Assembly: GCA_903854805.1 (NCBI GenBank) | Contig: CAINXK010000068.1 | Location: 1 to 29,813 of the forward strand | Source of the DNA: an uncultured Anaerolineae bacterium | GTDB lineage: Bacteria; Chloroflexota; Anaerolineae; Anaerolineales; Villigracilaceae | Direction of reading: 5' to 3' | Length of the DNA stretch: 29,813 nt | Part shown: piece by piece, positions 24,909 to 29,813 of the stretch | Layout of the letters: each line of letters starts with the position of its first letter | Position numbering within the stretch: position 1 is the first letter of the stretch | Notes under the pieces: generated by a model | Told to the model about the DNA's origin: nothing | What the model saw: the letters and a program-made list of their open reading frames with translations, nothing else | Databases searched by the model: none | Made by a program: the position numbers and the translations under genes

Positions 24909-27608
24909 ATGGAACTCGGATTAGTCCGCAAAATAGATATCGATCGGGAGATGCAAGCTGCGTACCTCGATTACGCCATGTCCGTTATCGTCTCGAGGGC
25001 GCTGCCAGATGCCCGCGATGGGTTAAAACCTGTTCAGCGGCGCATTTTATATGCCATGTATGACATGGGACTGCGTGCAGGTAGCGCTTATAAGAAATCA
25101 GCGCGTATCGTTGGTGAGGTGTTGGGTAAATATCACCCCCATGGCGATTCGGCCGTGTATGAAGCTATGGCTCGTATGGCGCAAGATTTCTCACTGCGCT
25201 GTATGTTGGTGGATGGACAGGGTAACTTTGGTTCGGTGGATGGCGACCCACCCGCAGCAATGCGTTATACCGAAGCCAGGCTGGCGTTGTCTGCGTTGGA
25301 TATCCTGGCTGACATTAATAAAAACACTGTCGATTTTAGCTCCAATTTTGACGATACGCTTACTGAGCCAACGGTACTGCCTGCGGCAATTCCCAATTTA
25401 CTGGTAAACGGGGCGACGGGCATTGCAGTTGGCATGGCGACATCCATTCCGCCGCACAATCTGGGTGAAGTGACAGATGCGCTGGTTTATATGTTGCAAA
25501 ATTGGGAAAAGATCGACGATATCGATATTGGGCATTTGATGGAGTTTATACAGGGGCCGGACTTTCCGACTGGCGGCGTAATCATTCAAGAATCGGGTGT
25601 GGACGGTATTGAGGCGGCGTATGGTTCAGGGCGTGGCAAGGTTACTATCCAGGCGCGCGCGCATTATGAAGAAATGGAAAGAGGCAAGAATCGGATCATC
25701 GTTACCGAACTGCCTTACCAGGTTAACAAATCCAGTCTGATCGAGCGCATCGCTGAGCTGGCAAGGGAGGGCCATCTTGAAGGACTCTCTGACCTGCGCG
25801 ATGAATCTGATCGCCAGGGTATGCGTATCGTTATCGAGTTGGCCAAGAATGTCGATCCGGAAAAAATCTTAACCGATCTTTACAAGCGTACGCCAATGCA
25901 ATCAACCTTTAGCATCATTCTGCTGGCGTTGGTGGAAGGTGAACCACGCATGCTGACGCTGAAACAGGCGCTTAAGGTTTTCATTGAGCACCGCCTGACG
26001 GTGATCAAGCGCCGGGCCGAGTTTGACCTGGAAAAAGCACGAGCCCGAGCGCATATACTGGAAGGCTATTTGATAGCTTTGAAAAATCTTGATGAAATTA
26101 TCGAGATTATCAGAAAGTCGCCTGATGTGGAAGTTGCGCGTGAACGCCTGGTAAAACGCTTCAAGCTGTCGGAACTGCAGGCAAATGCCATTCTGGATAT
26201 GCAGCTGCGGCGTCTGGCAGGAATGGAACGCAAGAAAATCGAAACCGAGTATAAAGAAGTTACCACGCTGATTAATTCATTAGAAACGCTGCTTGAGTCG
26301 CCTAAGTTGATGCGCGAAATGGCGGCCAGCGAACTGCTCAGGGTGAAAGACGCTTATGCTGATAAGCGTCGCACACATATTATCAATTTAAAAGCGGGCA
26401 AAGAGAAGAAATCAGTACTGACAACCACGCAAATGCTGCCCGATCAGGTCGTGTGGGTAGGAATGAGTGTGGATGGGCTTCTGTCGCGCAGCCATGATGA
26501 AAAGCCTCCGCGCTTGAGTGGCAGCGATGCCCCACGACTGCTTGTGCGCGCCAATTCGACCGATACCCTTTACCTCATATCAGAGCGCGGCCTGGCGGCA
26601 GCGGTAGCTGTGCATACCCTACCTGAATCTGAAAAGCTGGCAGATGGAACGCCCTTTAACAAGATCACCCCGCTCAAAGAAGCAGACCGGCCGGTTGTGG
26701 CTTTTGCTCTGCCAAAGAGATCGTCCATGCCTGAAGAAACCTGCATTCTGACGGTTACCCGTGGCGGGATGCTTAAAAAATCACTGATTAGCGAATTGCC
26801 CGGACCTTCAGCACAGACCTTTTACTTGTGCAAAGTTAATGACGGCGATGCACTGGGCTGGGTGGCCTTGACTGATGGTCACAAAGAGCTGCTCCTGGCA
26901 ACCGCCATTGGGATGGCGATCCGTTTTAGTGAAGAAGATGTGCGCCCAATGGGGTTGGTTGCTGCAGGAGTAAATGGGGTCAAACTGGGGGTTGGGGATG
27001 AAGTTGTTGGTATGGAAATTCTGCCAGCCGAAGGTGATGTATTTGTGGTGGCTTCGGATGGGAAGGCTAAGCGTATCCAGCAGGCTGACTTTCCATCTCA
27101 GGGGCGATATGGACGTGGTGTGATACTGTGGGATCTACCGCTGGGAGTCAAATTGGTAGGATTAGTGGTTGGTAAAGGTACGCATGTTGTGACTCTGCAC
27201 CTGCTCAAAGCAGCTCCCAAGATGACGCGGATCGACGAGGCAGGTATGAAAAAACGTGCAGCAACGCGTGGTGATACTGTGGTAGAAGTGAAGCCGGGAG
27301 ATGCTGTGTTGGGGTTGACAGACAGCTGGGTTGTAGAACGGTTCGTGGTTTTAAAGAACAAAAAGGAAGAATCGAAGAGTAAGAAGGAAGAACCAAAAAT
27401 AAAGACAGATGATAGTGCCATCTTACAGTTAGAGTTACTCAAGACACCCGTAGCACCAAAGGCGGCAGGTGAAAAGAAGACTGCTGCCAGAAAACAAACC
27501 ACAAAAGCAGTTGAGAAACCAGCTCCAAAGCCTGTTGCAAAAGTAAAGAAACCTGCCAGTGGAATAACTACAAAAAAACCAATTTTGAAGAAACCCGGAG
27601 CAAAATAA
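24909..27608 (+). CDS. gyrA: DNA gyrase (type IIA topoisomerase) subunit A
   Basis: An 899-aa DNA-cutting subunit of gyrase or topoisomerase IV. The N terminus [25 protein letters not shown] region, the winged helix with catalytic Y120 (AMRYTEARL), tower and coiled-coil domains (to about 495) and a six-bladed C-terminal domain (about 500-810) are present. The quinolone region has S81 and E85, the drug-sensitive type. In the first C-terminal blade, where GyrA has QRRGGKG, the sequence is [13 protein letters not shown], so the GyrA box is missing; the later QGRYGRG (731-737) is only a distant likeness. VRPMG and GVNGV favour GyrA over ParC. The last 84 residues are a Lys/Pro/Ala-rich tail. ATG 24909 follows AAGGA; the frame opens 11 codons earlier at GTG 24876 without a ribosome site. 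Confidence 0.93.
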   Translation: MELGLVRKIDIDREMQAAYLDYAMSVIVSRALPDARDGLKPVQRRILYAMYDMGLRAGSAYKKSARIVGEVLGKYHPHGDSAVYEAMARMAQDFSLRCMLVDGQGNFGSVDGDPPAAMRYTEARLALSALDILADINKNTVDFSSNFDDTLTEPTVLPAAIPNLLVNGATGIAVGMATSIPPHNLGEVTDALVYMLQNWEKIDDIDIGHLMEFIQGPDFPTGGVIIQESGVDGIEAAYGSGRGKVTIQARAHYEEMERGKNRIIVTELPYQVNKSSLIERIAELAREGHLEGLSDLRDESDRQGMRIVIELAKNVDPEKILTDLYKRTPMQSTFSIILLALVEGEPRMLTLKQALKVFIEHRLTVIKRRAEFDLEKARARAHILEGYLIALKNLDEIIEIIRKSPDVEVARERLVKRFKLSELQANAILDMQLRRLAGMERKKIETEYKEVTTLINSLETLLESPKLMREMAASELLRVKDAYADKRRTHIINLKAGKEKKSVLTTTQMLPDQVVWVGMSVDGLLSRSHDEKPPRLSGSDAPRLLVRANSTDTLYLISERGLAAAVAVHTLPESEKLADGTPFNKITPLKEADRPVVAFALPKRSSMPEETCILTVTRGGMLKKSLISELPGPSAQTFYLCKVNDGDALGWVALTDGHKELLLATAIGMAIRFSEEDVRPMGLVAAGVNGVKLGVGDEVVGMEILPAEGDVFVVASDGKAKRIQQADFPSQGRYGRGVILWDLPLGVKLVGLVVGKGTHVVTLHLLKAAPKMTRIDEAGMKKRAATRGDTVVEVKPGDAVLGLTDSWVVERFVVLKNKKEESKSKKEEPKIKTDDSAILQLELLKTPVAPKAAGEKKTAARKQTTKAVEKPAPKPVAKVKKPASGITTKKPILKKPGAK

Positions 27609-27642
27609 GATCATCGGGAAGCGGATGTTGAAACGCTGAATA

Positions 27643-27693
27643 ATAAGAGTGCTCTGGGCCAGGAATGAAATCCGGGTAACAGAGCGCTCTTAT
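27643..27693. terminator. Candidate bidirectional terminator, gyrA / pilin
   Basis: Arms 27643-27656 and 27680-27693 pair over 14 bp with one G-U pair and a 23-nt loop, between converging gyrA and the pilin gene. No strong T-run on either strand, so function as a terminator is uncertain. Confidence 0.45.
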
Positions 27694-27754
27694 CAAACAT
27701 AGAAAACAGTAAATGGTCTGGGATTTTTACATCGAAACCAGCAGCAAGGGGTAC

Positions 27755-27901
27755 TTATAGTTTGGAATTAATTGAGCTGTAGGTATTTCCAACAACTGGG
27801 CCAAAAACAGTCAGCGCAGCAATAACAACGAGTGCAACAAAAACAAGGATCATCGCATATTCAACCATGCCCTGACCTTTTTCTTCCAATGATAACAACA
27901 T
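27755..27901 (-). CDS. Flp/Fap-type (type IVb) pilin
   Basis: A 48-aa prepilin. The short leader MLLSLEEKG is followed by QGMVEYAMIL: cutting after G9 puts Glu at +5 and Tyr at +6, the signature of Flp pilins processed by a TadV-like peptidase. A single hydrophobic helix (about 16-36) follows, then a short tail. The frame stays open to 27955, but GGAGG lies nine bases before the ATG at 27901 and the product from there fits the family size. No other tad genes are nearby, so the assembly machine must be elsewhere. The upstream region holds the palindrome at 27956-27970. Confidence 0.88.
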   Translation of the reverse strand: MLLSLEEKGQGMVEYAMILVFVALVVIAALTVFGPVVGNTYSSINSKL

Positions 27902-27955
27902 GAATGCTATCCTCCTTTCTTTAAGTTTTTTATCGATAGACAAAAAATAGTGCAC

Positions 27956-27970
27956 ATATGATAATCATAT
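27956..27970. repeat. 15-bp palindrome upstream of the pilin gene
   Basis: ATATGAT-A-ATCATAT, perfectly symmetric, 54 bp before the pilin start. A possible operator, although AT-rich palindromes also arise by chance. Confidence 0.4.
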
Positions 27971-27990
27971 TCTACCGTTTTTTCCAATAA

Positions 27991-28032
27991 ATACAAGCAT
28001 AGCCCCAAATTTTTTTGGGGCTATGCTTGTAT
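27991..28032 (-). terminator. 19-bp perfect inverted repeat, probable terminator of the HD gene
   Basis: Arms of 19 bp (27991-28009 and 28014-28032; minus-strand 5' arm ATACAAGCATAGCCCCAAA) with a four-base loop. It starts 33 bp beyond the stop of the leftward HD-domain gene and is followed on that strand by TTTATT. Its stem is exceptionally long and perfect for a terminator. Confidence 0.6.
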
Positions 28033-28065
28033 CAAGATTCAAACCAGTCACTTTGTGTGCTGGAT

Positions 28066-28632
28066 TTACGTAATATCACCTGCCAGCCCTAATTCGGGGG
28101 CAATCCGGCGCATGGCACTGATGATGTTGCCTACATGTTCCCAGAGGTCAATTCCAAAATCGGCTGCTGCCTGTTCCATTCCAGACCGGTCGGTGCCTGC
28201 AGCAAAGGCTTTGTCTTTCCATTTTTTCTTCACTGAAGATGGCTCCAGATCGTAGAGCGAGCGTGAGGGCCGCACCAACGCTACTGCACTGATCAACCCG
28301 GTTATTTCATCACAGGCATTCAGTGATTTTTCCATCAGGCTTTCGCGTGCGACACCAGTGTTATCGCCGTGGCTTAAGATGGCGCGTACGATGACAGCCT
28401 CCACGCCGCGTTGCTCCAGAATAGGAGCGCCATCAATCGGATGTTGTTCGATGGTGGGATGAATTTCCCAATCGAAATCATGAAGCAGACCGGTAAGCCC
28501 CCATAACTCGACATCCGCATCAAATTTTTCAGCATAAAACCGCATGGAGGCCTCGACGCATAACATATGGCGTACCAGTCCTTCATTCTTGACATATTCT
28601 CGTACAAAAGAGAGAGCTTCATTGCGAGTCAT
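28066..28632 (-). CDS. HD-domain protein (predicted metal-dependent phosphohydrolase)
   Basis: A 188-aa soluble protein of the HD superfamily. The metal-binding set is H22, H51-D52 (LLHDFDWE), H64, H88 and D108, spaced as in predicted HDIG-type hydrolases; the real substrate (often a nucleotide) is not known. The ATG at 28632 follows GGAG by seven bases; the frame opens 23 codons earlier, but that part overlaps the SanA-like gene deeply and is not like the family. From this ATG the gene overlaps the end of the SanA-like gene by 14 bp, so the two are translationally coupled. A 19-bp hairpin terminator follows. Confidence 0.85.
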   Translation of the reverse strand: MTRNEALSFVREYVKNEGLVRHMLCVEASMRFYAEKFDADVELWGLTGLLHDFDWEIHPTIEQHPIDGAPILEQRGVEAVIVRAILSHGDNTGVARESLMEKSLNACDEITGLISAVALVRPSRSLYDLEPSSVKKKWKDKAFAAGTDRSGMEQAAADFGIDLWEHVGNIISAMRRIAPELGLAGDIT

Positions 28633-29284
28633 TGGTATTCTCCGGGAAAATGGGTTCAGGGTCGCCAAGGATTGGCAGAGGGCGAGATAACACGTCAGCA
28701 AAGGCGGTAAGAGTGGCGGGTAATTCGCGAAAATTCCAAAAGAACAGAGAAGATTTCATGTAATTGCGATTATTGGCCTCGACACCGATCCCATCCAGCC
28801 CAAGTGCATTACATAAAAACAGGGCGCGCGCCAGGTGAAATTTTTGGGTAATCAGGATGGCTTCCTTGACGCGAAAAATCTCTTTGGCACGGTAACAAGA
28901 ATCATAGGTGCGCCGACCGGCATAATCGAGCACTATGGCTGTATCAGGCACTCCCAACTGAATGGCGTACTGCCGCATCGCTTCGGGTTCATTGTATTCC
29001 ACCAGACTGTTATCGCCTGTCATTAATATTTTTTCAACTTTTCCGGCAAAGAAAAGTCTGGCGCCGGTTTCAACGCGATCTTGCAGAATGGGCGTTGGGC
29101 TGCCATCGCGCCATAATCCTGCGCCGAATACAATCGCGACCCTACGGGAAGGTACGTCTGCTTCTGTGTAAGTCTTTTTAAACGCTATCTGGGCAGTGAT
29201 AGCTCTTGTAAGAAATACCAGGACCGCGCTCGCCAGAACTAAATACATCAACATCCTAAACACCCTCACGATGGTTTTCATCAT
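28619..29284 (-). CDS. sanA: SanA/YdcF-like (DUF218) membrane-anchored protein
   Basis: A 221-aa protein with one N-terminal membrane helix (about 8-28) and a DUF218 domain facing outward. Family marks are FGAGLWRDGSPTPIL, LMTGDNS with EYNEPEAM, DYAGRRTYDS and TQKFHLARALFLC, which match the SanA group linked in E. coli to envelope barrier function and vancomycin sensitivity at high temperature. The biochemical activity is not established. Two ATG codons stand side by side at 29284 and 29281; either could be the start. It forms a unit with the overlapping HD-domain gene. Confidence 0.87.
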   Translation of the reverse strand: MMKTIVRVFRMLMYLVLASAVLVFLTRAITAQIAFKKTYTEADVPSRRVAIVFGAGLWRDGSPTPILQDRVETGARLFFAGKVEKILMTGDNSLVEYNEPEAMRQYAIQLGVPDTAIVLDYAGRRTYDSCYRAKEIFRVKEAILITQKFHLARALFLCNALGLDGIGVEANNRNYMKSSLFFWNFRELPATLTAFADVLSRPLPILGDPEPIFPENTNDSQ

Positions 29285-29513
29285 AATATTCCGGCGATTC
29301 TACCAGCAAAAATAGGCTGATCCCGTGGATAAACCCGTTTTGATAGGCTTTGGCGGAAAAGCAGCTACTGCTGTTGGATTGAGAGCCTTGTGCAGTACCT
29401 GGGGAATGGTTATTCTAGTAATCGCACTGTCCAGGAGCACATGGCTGATGTCAAGAATGAACCAGGATTTTTGTGTTTGCGGAATTGATAGCTTTCTTGC
29501 CAGGCAGTCTGAG

Positions 29514-29519
29514 TATAAT
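29514..29519 (+). promoter_or_regulatory. -10 box of the DUF4230-like gene
   Basis: TATAAT 24 nt before the ATG at 29544; the -35 is not clear (TTTCTT at 29493-29498 would give a 15-bp spacer). AAGGAG follows it at about 29530-29535. Confidence 0.45.
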
Positions 29520-29543
29520 GACTTATTATAAGGAGTCGTGCTT

Positions 29544-29813
29544 ATGAATAAATCCACTGTTTTTCTGCTAATATTGATCGTGGTCATTGTTGGGGCAGGG
29601 TATTACTACATGGTTCAAACCGTGCAACAGAGTGCGATCAGCGCAATTGCACCATTTCAGCAAAGCAACGCCGCTCTGCAAACCCAGGTGGCAGATTTGC
29701 TGCATCCCATCCCGACCGTTATTCCTGACCCGGTAACGATCATCCAGGATGTCCGTTCACTTGCGCGGCTCGAGACCATCCAATATACTGTAGAAAAAGT
29801 TATTACAGCCGAA
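29544..29813 (+). CDS. DUF4230-like membrane-anchored protein, partial
   Basis: The first 90 codons of a gene cut by the window end. The ATG follows AAGGAG by eight bases. Residues about 5-23 form a membrane anchor (VFLLILIVVIVGAGYYY), then a short stalk with HPIPTVIPDPVTII, then SLARLETIQYTVEKVITAE. The last segment matches the start of DUF4230 domains, whose function is unknown. The protein should face outward. The frame is open to the last base. Confidence 0.75.
   Translation, partial: MNKSTVFLLILIVVIVGAGYYYMVQTVQQSAISAIAPFQQSNAALQTQVADLLHPIPTVIPDPVTIIQDVRSLARLETIQYTVEKVITAE

Noticed and set aside
29300..29587. Open frames on both strands in the 259-bp gap before the DUF4230-like gene
   Set aside because: No ribosome site or motif; the leftward frame overlaps the start of the DUF4230-like gene. 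Treated as non-coding.

Overview
The window looks like chromosomal DNA of a monoderm Chloroflexi, most likely class Anaerolineae. This is inferred from style, not from a marker-gene search. Four surface lipoproteins carry a lipobox, three of them followed by a Thr/Pro-rich linker. The RpoC protein has a long N-terminal coiled-coil insertion. A lone Flp-type pilin is present, and several genes have a TATAAT box 6-10 nt before the ATG and no Shine-Dalgarno sequence. No transposase, integrase, phage gene, CRISPR array, tRNA or rRNA was seen. This is a housekeeping and metabolic region, not an obvious mobile island.

Layout. 1-1757: an FTR1-type iron permease diverges from a DtxR/MntR-family metalloregulator, with a strong promoter and a near-perfect palindromic operator between them. 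1788-3975: leftward genes for a COG3375-like acetyltransferase, an atypical SDR epimerase (1 nt apart) and a small helical protein. 4050-12715: rightward genes for an S41 peptidase lipoprotein, a beta-propeller lipoprotein, a GHMP sugar kinase fused to a GalU-like nucleotidyltransferase, a homocysteine S-methyltransferase-like protein, an M23 peptidase lipoprotein and a 62-aa protein, ending in a long hairpin terminator. 12922-15526: a ROK sugar kinase diverges from nagA across a 544-bp gap. 15939-18328: leftward genes for an SDR lacking its catalytic residues and an RsmF-like rRNA methyltransferase. 18386-27608: rightward genes for a creatininase-family protein, rpoC (with no rpoB beside it), an SH3 lipoprotein and gyrA. 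27755-29284: leftward genes for a Flp pilin, an HD-domain protein and a SanA/YdcF-like membrane protein. A DUF4230-like gene runs off the right end.

How the genes fit together. Permease plus metalloregulator form a metal-uptake control pair. The ROK kinase and NagA suit amino-sugar or hexose salvage. The GHMP kinase/nucleotidyltransferase fusion would turn a free sugar into a UDP-sugar in one polypeptide, possibly for the cell envelope. The lipoproteins, M23 peptidase and SanA-like protein are envelope functions. rpoC and gyrA each have their own promoter.

The most interesting points are the kinase/nucleotidyltransferase fusion, the SDR with Ser, Tyr and Lys all replaced, the GyrA-like protein with no GyrA box in its first C-terminal blade, the free-standing rpoC with a hairpin leader, and the recurrent leaderless promoter arrangement. 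I did not find a clear multi-gene novel defence or mobile system.
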